DNA from: Phytohabitans rumicis
GTDB taxonomy: Bacteria > Actinomycetota > Actinomycetes > Mycobacteriales > Micromonosporaceae
Assembly (NCBI RefSeq): GCF_011764445.1
Contig: NZ_BLPG01000001.1
Span: forward strand, 372,001 to 436,000
Direction of reading: 5' to 3'
DNA: 64,000 bases
In this document: in pieces, positions 17,132-27,721 of the stretch
Position numbering within the stretch: position 1 is the first letter of the stretch
Layout of the letters: every line of letters begins with the position of its first letter
Translations under genes and position numbers: made by a program
The notes under the pieces: generated by a model
What the model saw: the letters and a program-made list of their open reading frames with translations, nothing else
Databases searched by the model: none
What the model was told of the DNA's origin: nothing

Positions 17132-20100
17132 TCACCAGAAATCCGCGGTGCTGAACGAGTCCGCGCCGAAGTCCGCCATCGACGGGCTGTCGAAGGAGTA
17201 CCCGCTGCTGAAGTCCATCGCCGGCGCCGCCCACTCCCCCTCGAAGCCGCCCATCGTGTCCCAGTCCGCGGGCCAGCCCGCGGTGAGCGGTGCCAGGTCC
17301 ACAATGGACGACATGGGGTCGTACGGCGTACCGAGGTCGGGCATGTCCAGCGCCGACGGCGGCACGTCGGCGGCCGTCTGGAACAGCTCGTAGTGCTCCA
17401 GGACGAACTGCGCCGGCGGCTGTGCCGTGACGAGCGCCGGGGGCATGACCTGGTCCGTGGCCGGATTGTCGCCAACGCTGAGGAAGCCCGGTGTGTCGAA
17501 GTCCGCGGTGCCAACCAGCTCCGGCAGCGCCGCCGACCGCTGCGCCTCTTCGGGGGTACCGAGGGTCTGGAAGGGCGTCAGCTGGTCCTCGCGCCCGCCG
17601 AAGAACTCCTCCGTGGTGTTCTGTAGCCACGGGTACACCTGCTCGAAGTAGAGCCGCTCGCCGACCGCGTTGGGATGGAACGACCGGGGGTCGGGGTTGA
17701 AGAGCGTTCCGATGAGGTTGTTCGCGCCGATCTGGCTGGGATCGTCGACCCCGAGCAGCGTGTGCCCGGCGAAGTTCGGCACCAGGAACGCCTTATCCTG
17801 GCCCGGCTGCAGCTCGGCCTGCTCGTAGTCGATGAACAGTTGCTCGTTGAGGCTGGACCGGAATTCGTTGATGTCCGCGTGTTCGCTGGACGTCATCCGC
17901 GCGAGCGGGTAGTCGTTGATGATCGGGCGCGCCAGGGAGTTCCCGCTCTCGTCCAGCGGTCCCAGGATGTTCGGATACCCGAGGAAGAGGAACTGCGCCC
18001 ACGGCGCGGCCTCCTGCGACGCGAAATCCCACAGCTCCGGCACGAGGCTCGTGGCCACCGGGATCCCCACCGTGACCCCCGGGATCCCCGACCTTCGCCA
18101 CGGGGGTCCAGCGCCAGCTCGATGACGTTCACGAACTGGCCACTCTTCTGGCCCTCCACCTTGTCGTTGCCGCCGGTGTCGAAGATGACGACATCGGCGC
18201 CGCGTGCGCTTACCAGCTGCGGCAGCCTCGCGCTGAGCTCGTGGTTGCGGCTGTACCCGAGGATGTTGCTCGTGTTCGCGCCCGGCTCGGCCGCCATGGT
18301 GAACTCGATGACGGGTCCGCCGGTGAGCGTGGGCACCACGGGCGGGATGATCTCGGGGTTGCCCGGGTCCAACGTCCGGCGGATCACGATCGTCGCGGTC
18401 GGGTCGTCCACCTGGAGCTGGCGGATCGCGTCCTGCACACCGGTCCCCGCCGCCTGGGGCAGCTCGCCGGTCACCAGCCCGCGGCCCGCCAGGAACGAGT
18501 CGCCGATGACCGCGCCCCGCATGGTCTGGCCCGCGTTCGGCGAGAACCCGATCCAACCGTCGGGCGCGGTCGCGAGCGAGAACCCGGGAAACACCTCGCC
18601 GATGCCGGCCGCGCCGAAGTCCGTTGTGGACAACGTATCGTCCGCTGACCCGCCGCTCAGCACGTCGTCGCCGTCGCCGCCGATCAGCGCGTCATTGCCG
18701 GCGTCGGCGCTCAGCAGCTCGCCGCCGAAGACCTCGCCCTCCGCGGTGGTGCTGAAGACGGTGGCCGCGAGCGGCTGGGTGGGCACGACGGCCGGCGCCT
18801 CCGGGTTGGGCAGGGGCCCGGGATCGACGAACCCGGGCACACCGAGCAACGCGGGGACGGACGGCGGATCGGCCGGCGCAGGGCCGGCGACGCCCGGCGG
18901 GTTAGCGGGTACGAAGATCGGAGTGGCGATCTGCGCCGCCGCGACGGGCGTGGTCGCCGGTTTGCCGACCGCCTTGACATCCGCCGACTTGGTCGGCGGG
19001 CGCGGCGGGGTGATCGCCGCGTCGACGAGGAGCTGGAGCCGTTGCAGGATCACCGGGGTGATCGCGGGGCCGGCGACCGCCGCGTTCGCCCCACTGTCCA
19101 CAACCGACTCCACCACGGCCGCGACGTCCGCGATGCGCTGCAGGATCTGGGCGCGGTCGCCGACCACGGTCGTGTTGGGGTCGTTGACCACCTGGACGGC
19201 CTGGGCCAGGAACGAGCCGGCGAGGAATGCCTGTCCCTGATCCAGGGCCTGGACGGCGCGGGTGACCAGCGGGACGACGCCGGTGCCCACCGCGATCGCC
19301 TGCAGGGTGCGCTGGGTCTCCGGATCGAACTCGAAGAGCGTGTCGACGCCCGGGGCGGTGCTGGAGAACGCGCCCTTGTCGTTCCCGAGCACCCGCGCGC
19401 CGGCCGACACGGCGGACAGCCCGTTGAGGAACGCCTGGGTGAGGTCGCCGGCCTGCAGGGCCGCGGCCGCGCCGGCGACCGGGGCGACGACACGCGCGGC
19501 GTCGCCGAGCGTCGCGCCGAGGCGCGCGAGACCCAGGGCGGTGTCGGCGTTGGCGATCCCGAGGCTCTGCAACAGCTGGCCGCCGCTGCCGAGCGCCGTC
19601 GCGCCGGCGAGCAGGCCCGAACCGATCGCGCCGGCGAGGCCGTCGGCGTCGATGGCCCGCGACACCGTGTTGGCGATGTCGACCGCGCGCTTGGCGTCCT
19701 TCAGGAACGACAGCGTCGGGTCGCCGAGACCGTCGGTGATCGACTTCGTGAGCAGGTCCAATTCGGACGGTATCCCGATCCCGAAGACGTCCGACGCACC
19801 GGCCGTGAAGACCGCCAGGCCGGACGAGAGCGCCCCGAGCCAGTCGCCCTCGATCGCCTTGATCGCGGCGTCGCCCACGTTGAGGGCGAGCGCGGCGGCG
19901 CCGAGCAGCTGGGTGCCGGGGAAGACCAGCGCCAGCGCGCCCAGGGCGATCTTGCCGACCTGGACGATCGCCTTGAACGGGTTCTCCTCGAACGCGTCCC
20001 CGATCGAGCTGACGATCGCCTTGACGGTGTCGAACGCGCGCGACAGGCTGCTGCGCTTCTTCCGCCTGAACGCCACCAGCGCGCCGGTGTCGTCGAACGA

Positions 20101-21609
20101 CCAAGTGACCTTGAACTTGCCGATCTTCTGCTTGTGGCCCCCGGGAATTCCCCAGTCCTGGGTGACGAGCAGGAATTCGGGGTTCTTCTGGACGGCCTTG
20201 CGGCCACGCATCCGCAGCCGGCTCCGCCCGAGGCCACCGACGCCGTTGGCCCCGACGACCGCGGCGAGCTGGCGCTCGGTGAGCGCGGGCGCGCCGGTGG
20301 TGGCCAGCACCCGGAAGGCCGCCACCACCGCGACAACGCGCTGAAGCAGCTCCGGCCCGCTGACCGCGCCGCGCAGGAAGGTGAGCGCGGCGTCGAACCG
20401 CGCCTTGAGCCCGGGCGTCTGCAGGAACGCGGGCGGTACCTGGCTGGCCAGCAGCCCGCCGACGATCTGCTCGAGCTTCTGGTCGACCGGGGGCGGGGTC
20501 GCGGCGGTCAGGTCGACGCCGACCGATCGGGCGAGCTGGTCGGCCATGCCGGTCAGGCCGGTGACCGTGGCGTCGGTGACGATGCCGACGCGCCGGCCCA
20601 GGTCGAGCATGAGCTCGATGCCCTTCGCGTCGAAGAACGCCAGCGGCTGCGGGCTGCCCTCGAAGCCGGTGGGCAGCAGCGCGCTGCCCAGCGCGCGGTT
20701 GGCCCGCAGGAACGCGATCGCGTCCGCGAACCGCTCCTCGCGGGTGCCGGTCGCCGGGTCCACCCAGCCGACCCGGGCGGCGAACGCGAGGGTCTGGTCC
20801 AGTTGCGTCGCGTCGGGCGGGCGCGAGTCGACGCCGGCCAGGAATCCGGGCAAGAAGCCCTCGATCGCGGCGAAGTCGCTCGCGACCTCGGTGGCCAGCG
20901 CGTCGACGCCTTCGCCGCCGGTCGCGAAGTCCACGCTCGCCAGCACGTCCACCAGGCCGGGCAGCTGCGTGGCGACGGCGAGCCGCCGGTCGAGCTCGAG
21001 CGTGCCCGACACCCAGGCCAGCAGGCGTTCGGGGTCGGCGAGCACCTGGTCGACGGTGCGGCCGTCGGCCCAGAAGTCGCTCCAGAACACCTCGGTGCCG
21101 GCGCGACCGCCCGGCACCGGCCCGGCGTGTTCGATGCCCAGCCGGACCGCCAGCAGGCGCAGGTCGGCGACCTGGGCCGGATCGAGTTGTGGCGCCTCCC
21201 CGCCGAGGAGCACCGGGGACAGCCGGCCCAGGGCGGCGTCGAGCGCGGGATCGGCGCCGGGTGGCGGCAGGCCGACGAACACCGACCGCAGGTCCGTGGG
21301 TCGGGCGAAGCCGAGCAGTCCGGTGAGCGCGGCGCCCAGCTGGTCCACCGGGGCGCCCAGCGCGGTCGCCGTTCCGCGCGCGTCGACGGTGAACCGCCCG
21401 GCGAGGTCGGCCTTCTCGATGATTCCCTTGCCGAGTGTGGCCAGTCCATCCTGGACGGTTGCCAGCAGCGCCGGAGCCGTGCTGTCGAGGTCCGCGACGG
21501 TCAGCGCGCCGAGGACCCGCTGCCGGGTTTCCTCCGCCCGGCCCGACACGTCCACAAGGGAAAGCCCGACTCGGCGGGCGCCCTCGATGTCGATCGCGAC
21601 ATAGCTCAT
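17132..21609 (-). CDS. Large multidomain candidate type VII effector with SGNH/GDSL hydrolase domain (one frameshift)
   Basis: About 1490 residues once one frameshift near 18060-18115 is repaired. The N-terminus (MSYVAIDIEGARRVGLSLVD) and a long Ala/Leu-rich helical part resemble type VII substrates. A hydrophobic stretch lies at ~555-580. RTX-like Ca-binding repeats (GGDGDDVLSGGSADD) lie near 980. Then comes an SGNH hydrolase: block I GDSFLAG (~1035), block III GGND (~1146) and, in the shifted frame, the block V His in SFHPNAVG (~1308), followed by ~180 further residues. The catalytic triad is thus split by the frameshift yet perfectly conserved. Likely a secreted esterase or lipase. A 360-codon reading upstream of the ATG is a shadow. 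Confidence 0.75.
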
Positions 21610-21745
21610 CCCCGCACCCCCTTCGCGCTGCCTTCGCCGCCGGCACGCCTCCCGGTTCGGGCGAATAGAAACTCGGATCCGGGAGAACCGCGGAGGGCGC
21701 CGGCGGCGAAGGCCCAACGTCAGATCCCGCGCAGAGGAGGCCCAC

Positions 21746-22591
21746 ATGTCCGTCACGGCACCCCCCGACGTCGAGCAGCACGGCGCCGCGGACCCGACCT
21801 GGGCGGGTACGCCGCTCGCCGAACCCCACTGGTTGGAGAGCCCGACGGGCTTCCCGCCGGGCAGCGTCGCGGAGACCGGCCTCGGCTCGGCCACCGACGT
21901 CCTGACCACGGCCAGGCGGTTGACGCTCAGCCGCCGCCAGGTCGACGAGGTGGTCGCGTTCGCGGAGTTCCTGGCCGGATGCGCCCTGCCCGGCGGCGAC
22001 CGCGCGGAACTCCTCGACGACCTCGTCGACGCCTTCGAGGACTCGCCGGTGACCGCCACCGGGTTCCTGCGCCCGCTGTCCGCCGGCATGCGGCGGGTCA
22101 CCTCGGCCGACCCCATCCAGCGGGCAACGCGGCGGCTACAGGCCCTGACCACGACGTGGACGGTCGAGCAGCGGCGCATCGCCGACGGCGCCGACCTCAA
22201 CCCGGTCATGGAGGTCGTCAGCCGCCACAACCCGCTCCTTCGGCACTGGGCGGTGAGCGGCGTCGTGCTCGTCGCCGACGCGCTGACCTCCCGGCTGGCC
22301 CAGCATCGGCTTGTGTGCTCGCTGGTCGGCGCGGAACCGGAGTCCGACGGCGCGCTCACCGACCGCCTGCTGGCCAGGCTCGACGAGGCCAGCCCGGCTG
22401 AGGCGGCGGACTTCGCCGCGGCGCAGGTACGGCTGCTGTGCATCCGGGCGTGGCTGCGAAACATGGGCCGCGGCACGCTGGACAACCTGCGCCGGGAGCT
22501 CGACCGCGCCATCCGCTCCGCACTCGACGTGGACATCGTCGTACAGCAGGTCGGCTTCCGCGCCTCGATGGCCGTCGCCAGCGCGCGGTAG
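21746..22591 (+). CDS. Hypothetical protein divergent from the effector
   Basis: A 281-residue, soluble, largely helical protein that I do not recognise. It starts MSVTAPPDVEQHGAADPTW; the middle (ARRLTLSRRQVDEVVAFAEFLAGCALPGGDRAELLDDLVDAFEDSP) and C-terminus (GTLDNLRRELDRAIRSALDVDIVVQQVGFRASMAVA) are rich in charged helices. It has no signal peptide or membrane segment. The ATG follows GAGGAGG-like sequence (cagaggaggcccacatg). It is transcribed divergently from the large effector across 136 bp, so a role as cytosolic chaperone or immunity partner is possible but unproven. Confidence 0.65.
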   Translation: MSVTAPPDVEQHGAADPTWAGTPLAEPHWLESPTGFPPGSVAETGLGSATDVLTTARRLTLSRRQVDEVVAFAEFLAGCALPGGDRAELLDDLVDAFEDSPVTATGFLRPLSAGMRRVTSADPIQRATRRLQALTTTWTVEQRRIADGADLNPVMEVVSRHNPLLRHWAVSGVVLVADALTSRLAQHRLVCSLVGAEPESDGALTDRLLARLDEASPAEAADFAAAQVRLLCIRAWLRNMGRGTLDNLRRELDRAIRSALDVDIVVQQVGFRASMAVASAR

Positions 22592-22610
22592 TAGATTTCC
22601 GGCGTCCAAC

Positions 22611-22637
22611 TGTCGATTTCGTGCCTCGCCGTTCGTC
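22611..22637 (+). promoter_or_regulatory. Putative ECF42-type promoter
   Basis: TGTCGA (22611-22616) and CGTC (22634-22637) are separated by 17 nt, 39 nt upstream of the DGPF gene. As I recall, ECF42 sigma factors recognise a TGTCGA-type -35 with a CGTC-like -10. If so, the sigma factor at 23017 drives its own operon. Confidence 0.55.
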
Positions 22638-22675
22638 TTATCGCGCGACCATCTGGTGGTGACGAGGAGGAAACG

Positions 22676-23023
22676 ATGAAGTACGTCATGCTGATCTTTC
22701 AGGGCCCCGCGCTTGAGCGGCAGGCCGCGCTCCCCGAGGAGGAGCAGAAGCAGGTCTACGCCGACTACCAGGGGATCAATCAGACGCCGGGCGTCACCCC
22801 CGGGCTGCCGATGGGCCTGGCCCAGAACGCGACCACCGTGCGGGTCGAAGGCGGCAAGACCCTGACGACGGACGGCCCGTTCGTCGGGATGAAGGAGGCC
22901 GTCGGCGGTTGGTTCATCCTCGAGGCCGACGACCTCGACGCGGCCATCGAGGTGGCCGCCCGCGTCCCGGCGGCGCGCTACGGCGGCGCCGTCGAGATCC
23001 GCCCCTCGGAGGTGTATTGGTAG
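22676..23023 (+). CDS. DGPF/YciI-family protein
   Basis: A 115-residue YCII-related protein with the diagnostic [37 protein letters not shown]. The fold is a small ferredoxin-like barrel; most members have no known substrate. The last codon and stop (TGG TAG) overlap the TTG start of the downstream sigma factor by 7 nt. DGPF proteins are the standard genetic partner of ECF42 sigma factors, which fits exactly here. It probably acts in, or is regulated by, that stress circuit. Confidence 0.92.
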   Translation: MKYVMLIFQGPALERQAALPEEEQKQVYADYQGINQTPGVTPGLPMGLAQNATTVRVEGGKTLTTDGPFVGMKEAVGGWFILEADDLDAAIEVAARVPAARYGGAVEIRPSEVYW

Positions 23024-24204
23024 CCACGCTCGACCAGGTCTTCCGCCAGGAGTGGGGCCGCGTCCTGGCCACCCTGATCGGCTTCCTCGGCGACTTTGAC
23101 CTCGCCGAGGAAGCCGCGCAGGAGGCGTTCGCCATCGCCGCCGAGCGATGGCCACGCGACGGCGTCCCCCGCAACCCGCGGGCCTGGCTGATGACGACGG
23201 CTCGGAACCAAGCGACGGATCGCATCCGCCGCAACCGGACCCTGGCGGCCAAGTTCGGCCTGCTCGTCGCGGACGATCGTGCTGAGGTGCCGATGAAGAC
23301 CACGACGTTTCCCGACGAGCGCCTGGAGCTCATCTTCACCTGCTGTCACCCGGCGCTCGCGGTCGAGGCGCAGGTCGCGCTGACCCTGCGCACCCTCGGC
23401 GGGCTCACCACCGACGAGATCGCCCGTGCGTTCCTGGTACCGCAGCGCACCATGGCGCAGCGGCTGGTGCGGGCCAAAGGCAAGATCAAAGCAGCGCGGA
23501 TCCCGTTTCGGGTGCCACCGGCTCACCTGCTCCGCGACCGTCTCGACGCCGTTCTCGCCGTCGTCTACCTGATCTTCAACGAGGGCTACGGCGGCCGCGA
23601 CGAGCTCGCGGCGGAGGCGATCTGGTTGGGACGCGCGCTCGCCGAACTGCTCCCGGACGATCCCGAGGTGCGCGGGCTGCTGGCGATGATGCTCTTGCAC
23701 GACTCCCGGCGTGCGGCGCGGTTCAGCGACGGCGAACTCGTGCTGCTCGGCGATCAGGACCGGTCACGGTGGGACACAAACCAGATCACCGACGGGCGCG
23801 CCGAGCTCGACCGGGCGCTCGCCCTGGGCGGACGCGGGCCCTACGTCCTGCAGGCCGCCATCGCGTCGTTGCACGCCGAGGTGCCGTGCGACTGGGCGCA
23901 GATCGCGGCGCTGTACGGCGAGCTCACCCGCCTGACCAGCTCACCCGTCGTGGAGCTGAACCGCGCCATCGCCGTCGCCGAGACCCAGGGCGCCGAGGCC
24001 GGCCTGCGCATCGTCGACGGACTTGGTCTGGACGACTTCCGCTATCTGCACTCGACCAGGGCGGAGCTCTTGAAGCGCCTCGGGCGGACCGACGAGGCGC
24101 GTGACGCCTATCGACGTGCCAGACAACTCACCGACGACGGCGCCGAGCGCCGGTTCCTCGAACGCCGGCTAACGGAGCTGGCAGCCGCCGCCGGCTCCGG
24201 TTAG
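23017..24204 (+). CDS. ECF42-type RNA polymerase sigma factor with C-terminal TPR-like extension
   Basis: About 395 residues. Sigma-2 covers [38 protein letters not shown], and sigma-4 covers [37 protein letters not shown] ~200-residue extension with [25 protein letters not shown] and tetratricopeptide-like helices is the mark of group ECF42 (DUF6596). There is no anti-sigma gene; in this group the extension is thought to control activity. The start is TTG at 23017, 4 nt after GGAGG, overlapping the DGPF gene. Its stop overlaps the convergent soxR stop (24201-24204). Confidence 0.92.
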   Translation: MVATLDQVFRQEWGRVLATLIGFLGDFDLAEEAAQEAFAIAAERWPRDGVPRNPRAWLMTTARNQATDRIRRNRTLAAKFGLLVADDRAEVPMKTTTFPDERLELIFTCCHPALAVEAQVALTLRTLGGLTTDEIARAFLVPQRTMAQRLVRAKGKIKAARIPFRVPPAHLLRDRLDAVLAVVYLIFNEGYGGRDELAAEAIWLGRALAELLPDDPEVRGLLAMMLLHDSRRAARFSDGELVLLGDQDRSRWDTNQITDGRAELDRALALGGRGPYVLQAAIASLHAEVPCDWAQIAALYGELTRLTSSPVVELNRAIAVAETQGAEAGLRIVDGLGLDDFRYLHSTRAELLKRLGRTDEARDAYRRARQLTDDGAERRFLERRLTELAAAAGSG

Positions 24205-24665
24205 CGCTGCGGGTCGGGCGGCAGCCGGCGAGCGCCCGGACCTTCGCGCCCCAGGACGTCGCGCGGATTGGTCAGATGGCACACCCGCAGCGACAGGCAA
24301 CCGCAGCCGATGCATTCGGTGAGGTCGTCCCGGAGCGCCTGCAACTGCGCGATGCGCGCGTCGAGTTCGGTGCGCCAATCCACGGACAGGCGGGCCCAGT
24401 CGTCGGGGGTCGGGGTGCGTTCGCTCGGCAGCTGGTCGAGGGCCTGCCGGATCACGGCCAGTGAGATGCCGACGTGTTGGGATGCCCGGATGAAGGCGAC
24501 CCGGCGCAGCGTGTCACGGCCGTACCGGCGCTGGTTGCTCGCCGTCCTGGTGCTACGGATGAGGCCCTGACGCTCGTAGAAGTGCAGCGCGGAGATCGCG
24601 ACGCCGCTGCGGTCGGCGACCTGTCCGACGGTGAGTTCGTGAAACGGGGTGCGCGGCCGTGGCAT
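24201..24665 (-). CDS. soxR: Redox-sensitive MerR-family activator SoxR
   Basis: A 154-residue protein with MerR helix-turn-helix [37 protein letters not shown], a dimerisation helix, and the [2Fe-2S] motif [19 protein letters not shown] carrying the four SoxR cysteines (C-x2-C-x-C-x5-C). In actinomycetes SoxR senses redox-active small molecules rather than superoxide. It is divergent from an NmrA-like reductase gene, with a SoxR box between. It shares its stop-codon bases with the convergent ECF42 gene. Confidence 0.95.
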   Translation of the reverse strand: MPRPRTPFHELTVGQVADRSGVAISALHFYERQGLIRSTRTASNQRRYGRDTLRRVAFIRASQHVGISLAVIRQALDQLPSERTPTPDDWARLSVDWRTELDARIAQLQALRDDLTECIGCGCLSLRVCHLTNPRDVLGREGPGARRLPPDPQR

Positions 24666-24681
24666 GGGTCGACCCTAGCGC

Positions 24682-24712
24682 TTGACCTCAACAGAGGTTG
24701 AGGCCAAAGAAT
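24682..24712 (+). promoter_or_regulatory. SoxR-regulated promoter with SoxR box
   Basis: TTGACC (-35, 24682-24687) and AAGAAT (-10, 24707-24712) are separated by 19 nt, the over-long spacing typical of MerR-family promoters. The spacer holds the palindrome CCTCAACAGAGGTTGAGG (24686-24703), a good match to SoxR boxes. It directs transcription of the downstream NmrA-like gene. Confidence 0.85.
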
Positions 24713-24749
24713 CGGCACCGTCCACGAATGCGATCAAGGAGCCTCACCT

Positions 24750-25622
24750 ATGACCACAGTCCTCGTGATCGGCGCCACCGGTCGGCAGGGCGGCGCCGTC
24801 GCCGAGCTGCTGCTCAAGCACGGCCACGATGTCACCGCGTACCTGCGGTCGCCCGAGGCGCCCTCCGCTCAGGCCCTGTCCGCCGCCGGGACCCGCCTCG
24901 TCACCGGCGACCTGGCCGACCCGGAGGCGCTCGCCGGCGCTGCCCAGGGCGTTGACGCGATCTTCGGCCTGTCCGTGCCGTTCGGATCCGGCGGGAAGGA
25001 CGAGGAGGTCGCCCAGGGGCGCCTGCTGGTCGACGCCGCCGTGCGGGCCGGCGCGCACCTCGTCTACTCCTCGGTGCGCGGTGCCGACCGGATGGCGCAA
25101 ACCGACATCGACCACGCCGACAGCAAGCAGCTCGTCGAGGCTTACCTGCGGGATCAGGAGGTCCGGGCCACCGTCCTCGGGCCGGTGTACTTCATGGAGA
25201 ACATCCTCAACGTCGGGTTCAGCCGCCTTACCGACGGCGTACTGGCCAACCCGCTCTCCGCCGGCAAGCCGCTGGACCAGGTGACCGTCCGGGACATCGC
25301 CGGCCTCGCCGTACACGCCATCGAGCACCCGGACCGGTTCGTCGGCGAGCGGATCGACATCGCCTCCGACCAGGTGACCGGCGAAGAGGCGGCCCGGATC
25401 CTCAGCGACGTGCTCGGCCGGGAGATCCCGTACCAGCAGCTGCCGTTGGACCAGGTCCGCCAGTGGGCCGGCGACGAGATCGCCGACATGTTCCAGCGCT
25501 TCGAGGAGAACACCGACTTCCTCGACACCGACGGGCTGCACGCCAGGTACCCGGACGTGGACTGGCACAGCTACGCCGACTGGGCCCGGACCGTCGACTG
25601 GGACCTCGTCTTGTCAGGTTGA
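24750..25622 (+). CDS. NmrA-like NAD(P)-binding oxidoreductase
   Basis: A 290-residue atypical short-chain dehydrogenase with nucleotide motif LVIGATGRQGGAVAELLL and the NmrA/NAD(P)H-azoreductase pattern (ARATVLGPVYFMENIL). No catalytic YxxxK is evident, as usual for NmrA-type proteins that sense or use NAD(P)H. The SoxR box upstream suggests induction by redox-cycling compounds and a role in quinone or NADPH homeostasis. It is a typical actinobacterial SoxR-regulon member. Confidence 0.88.
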   Translation: MTTVLVIGATGRQGGAVAELLLKHGHDVTAYLRSPEAPSAQALSAAGTRLVTGDLADPEALAGAAQGVDAIFGLSVPFGSGGKDEEVAQGRLLVDAAVRAGAHLVYSSVRGADRMAQTDIDHADSKQLVEAYLRDQEVRATVLGPVYFMENILNVGFSRLTDGVLANPLSAGKPLDQVTVRDIAGLAVHAIEHPDRFVGERIDIASDQVTGEEAARILSDVLGREIPYQQLPLDQVRQWAGDEIADMFQRFEENTDFLDTDGLHARYPDVDWHSYADWARTVDWDLVLSG

Positions 25623-25640
25623 GCCCTGGCCCCGCCCCGT

Positions 25641-25697
25641 TGATCAGGGACCGCCTCGGGCGTGTCGCGGCGCGTCCAGGGAGCCATTCCCTGATCA
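25641..25697. terminator. Stem-loop after the NmrA-like gene
   Basis: Arms TGATCAGGGA (25641-25650) and TCCCTGATCA (25688-25697) are perfectly complementary, with a 37-nt GC-rich loop that can itself fold. The element sits 19 nt after the stop codon and before the DUF456 gene. Probable terminator or dispersed hairpin of the 'GATCA' type also seen elsewhere in the window. Confidence 0.5.
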
Positions 25698-25754
25698 CCG
25701 CGATCATGGTCGGGCCGGCGGCGATCGTGGCTCCGGTACGGCAGGCTTGATGGC

Positions 25755-26255
25755 GTGGACCTCGCCGACACGAACTCCACGGTGACCCTGCTGTGCGGGC
25801 TGGCCATCGCCGCCGGCATCGTGGGGGTCATCGTGCCGGTCCTGCCGGGGCTGCTGCTGTGCTGGCTCGGCGTACTCGTGTGGGCGATCTTCGCCGACGG
25901 CGGTTGGCCGAAGTGGGTCGTGTTCGCCGTTGTCACCGGATTCGCGGTCGCGGGCACCGTCGTCAAGTACCTGTGGCCGGGCCGCAACCTCAAGCGCTCC
26001 GGGGTGCCCAACACCACCCTGCTCTGCGGTGGCGCGCTGGCCCTGGTGGGCTTCTTCGTCGTACCGCTCGTGGGCTTGGTGCTCGGCTTCGTGTTGGGTG
26101 TCTGGCTCGCCGAGCGGGTACGGCTCAACGACACGCGACTGGCGTGGCCGTCCACCAAACACGCCCTGAAGGCCGCCGGCCTGTCGATGCTCATCGAGTT
26201 GGCCGCCGCCCTCGCCATCGCCGCGGTCTGGGGCGCCGGCCTCGCCGTGGCGTAA
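25755..26255 (+). CDS. DUF456 membrane protein
   Basis: A 166-residue protein with four to five hydrophobic helices. The family pattern GIVGVIVPVLPGLLLCWLGVLVWAIF is at the N-terminus and the Gly-rich GFFVVPLVGLVLGFVLGVWLAE in the middle. DUF456 proteins are small inner-membrane proteins of unknown function. The start is GTG. It is convergent with the frameshifted CopC-domain gene, only 17 bp apart. Confidence 0.9.
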   Translation: MDLADTNSTVTLLCGLAIAAGIVGVIVPVLPGLLLCWLGVLVWAIFADGGWPKWVVFAVVTGFAVAGTVVKYLWPGRNLKRSGVPNTTLLCGGALALVGFFVVPLVGLVLGFVLGVWLAERVRLNDTRLAWPSTKHALKAAGLSMLIELAAALAIAAVWGAGLAVA

Positions 26256-26272
26256 ACCGACGCGGGTTCGTC

Positions 26273-27536
26273 TCACTTCACCGCTCCGTCGACGCGGTCC
26301 GGCTCGGGGTGGACGTGCACGTAGCCGAGGTCGCCCTCGCGCACCGCGACCAGATGCCCGTACGTGCCGAGGTAGCGCTCCAACCGCGCCGGCCCTGACC
26401 CGCCGACGCGGAACAGCAGCGGCGGGTGACTCCCACGCTGGGCGTGCCCTCCATCGACACCGTGAACGGCCCGGCCGCCGCCTGCGGCTGCGGCGGCGGG
26501 AGCGCGGCCGGGGTGTACGCGCCCGGCACGACATGGTCGACGCCGAGGACGAGCGGGAGGCTGGTGCCGCCGGTCGCGGTCACGGAGAAGTCGGCGTAGA
26601 TGCGGTAGCCGCCGGCCCGCGCCAGCTTGAGGGGGACGCTCCAGGTGCCGTCGGGGCCATCGCGGGATGCAGATGCTGGTACGCGCCCAGGTCGCGGCCG
26701 ACCACGATCATGTGCAAAGGCTTTTCGTGTACGACGGCGAAGCGGGTGGCCGCCCGCTGGTCGGTGCCGGCGATCCGGAACCGGTAGTCCACGGTCGCGC
26801 CGGCCGGCTGGGACCGCTGCACCGGCTGGATCGGGTATCCGCCGGCGCTGACCGTCGTACCGGTCGCCTGCGTTCCGCCGTCGCCGGAGTGGGTGTGGGC
26901 CGCGACCGGCCCGCCCGCCGTGGCCGCCGACGCCCCGGCGATCGCCCCGCCGCCTGAGCCCAGCCGCCCGAGCCCGAACCCGGCCAGCAACGCCACCACC
27001 AGCCCGCCCACCAGGAGCGCGAGCCGCGCGTTGCTCAGCCCACCAGCGCGTGGCGTGATCGCCTTGGTGGAGCCGGACGGCGCCGCCGTCGCGCGGCCGT
27101 TGTAACGGAACGTCATGGTGCCCCGGACCGTCTCGCCGTCGGAGGCCACGGACAGGTAGCTCACCGAGTACTGACCCGCGGCCGGCAGGTGCGCCACCGC
27201 CACCACCGCCGGGAAGCCGGTCGTGTACTCGCGCGGCTCAAGCTTGCCCTCCACCAGGAAGTACTCCCGCACCGGCTTGGCCAGGGGTTTGGGCGCGCCG
27301 TGCGTCCAGCCGTTGTCGACCCGCTTGCCACCCAGGGCGGTGATCGTGAAGTACGCGTTGGCGGCGACCTTCTCCGTGAAGTACAGCTCCACGGCCGTCA
27401 GCGGCCCGGTGACCGTGGCGCCGTCGGCCGGGGTGGACATCGCCAGGGTCCCGTGTGCGGCGGCGGGCGCAGCGGCGGCCAGCACCGAGAACGCCGAGGC
27501 AAGGACGACGCAGAGCAGCGCGGACAGCGTACGCAT
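26273..27536 (-). CDS. CopC-domain copper-resistance-type membrane protein (two frameshifts)
   Basis: About 420 residues when two single-base deletions are repaired (near 26653-26656 and 26424-26426). It has a signal peptide (LCVVLASAFSVLAAAAPAAA), mature HGTLAMSTPADGATVTGPLTAVELYF (CopC domain with its N-terminal copper-ligand His) and a transmembrane helix (LALLVGGLVVALLAGFGLGRL). A distal His-rich domain follows: PLHMIVVGRDLGAYQHLHPAM, then DGTWSVPLKLARAGGYRIYADF in a second frame and RYLGTYGHLVAVREGDLGYVHVHPE in a third. Conserved sequence continues across both breaks, so assembly errors are likely. It probably binds or transfers copper at the cell surface. It is the first of the copper-related genes. 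Confidence 0.75.
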
Positions 27537-27633
27537 CGGATCATCCTCATCGCCGCCCAACTTTTATCAAGACACCCAGAACTTTTTGTGCAAATGACAG
27601 AAGTTTCCACTCGCCTTGGCGGTTCGGTCCGCG

Positions 27634-27660
27634 GGAACTTTTCTCGGCCGTTTCCCGACT
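27634..27660 (+). promoter_or_regulatory. Putative ECF-type promoter of ycnI
   Basis: GGAACTT (27634-27640) and CGACT (27656-27660) are separated by 15 nt. The same two elements with the same spacing occur upstream of the PCuAC gene on the other strand (31816-31842). GGAAC-type -35 boxes are typical of ECF sigma factors. Confidence 0.55.
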
Positions 27661-27721
27661 GGTTAACCGGTAGCCGTGACAGATGCCGGGCGTGCGCGCC
27701 CGCGGACGGACAGGAGTAGCG

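Noticed and set aside
18060-18115. Programmed -1 ribosomal frameshift in the effector
   Set aside because: No X-XXY-YYZ slippery heptamer with downstream pseudoknot was recognised, and nine other identical-type breaks in unrelated genes point to sequence error.
21610-22689. 360-residue N-terminal extension of the large effector reading frame
   Set aside because: It runs antisense through the plus-strand gene at 21746-22591, shows no domain, and a good ATG with upstream GGGGG exists at 21609.
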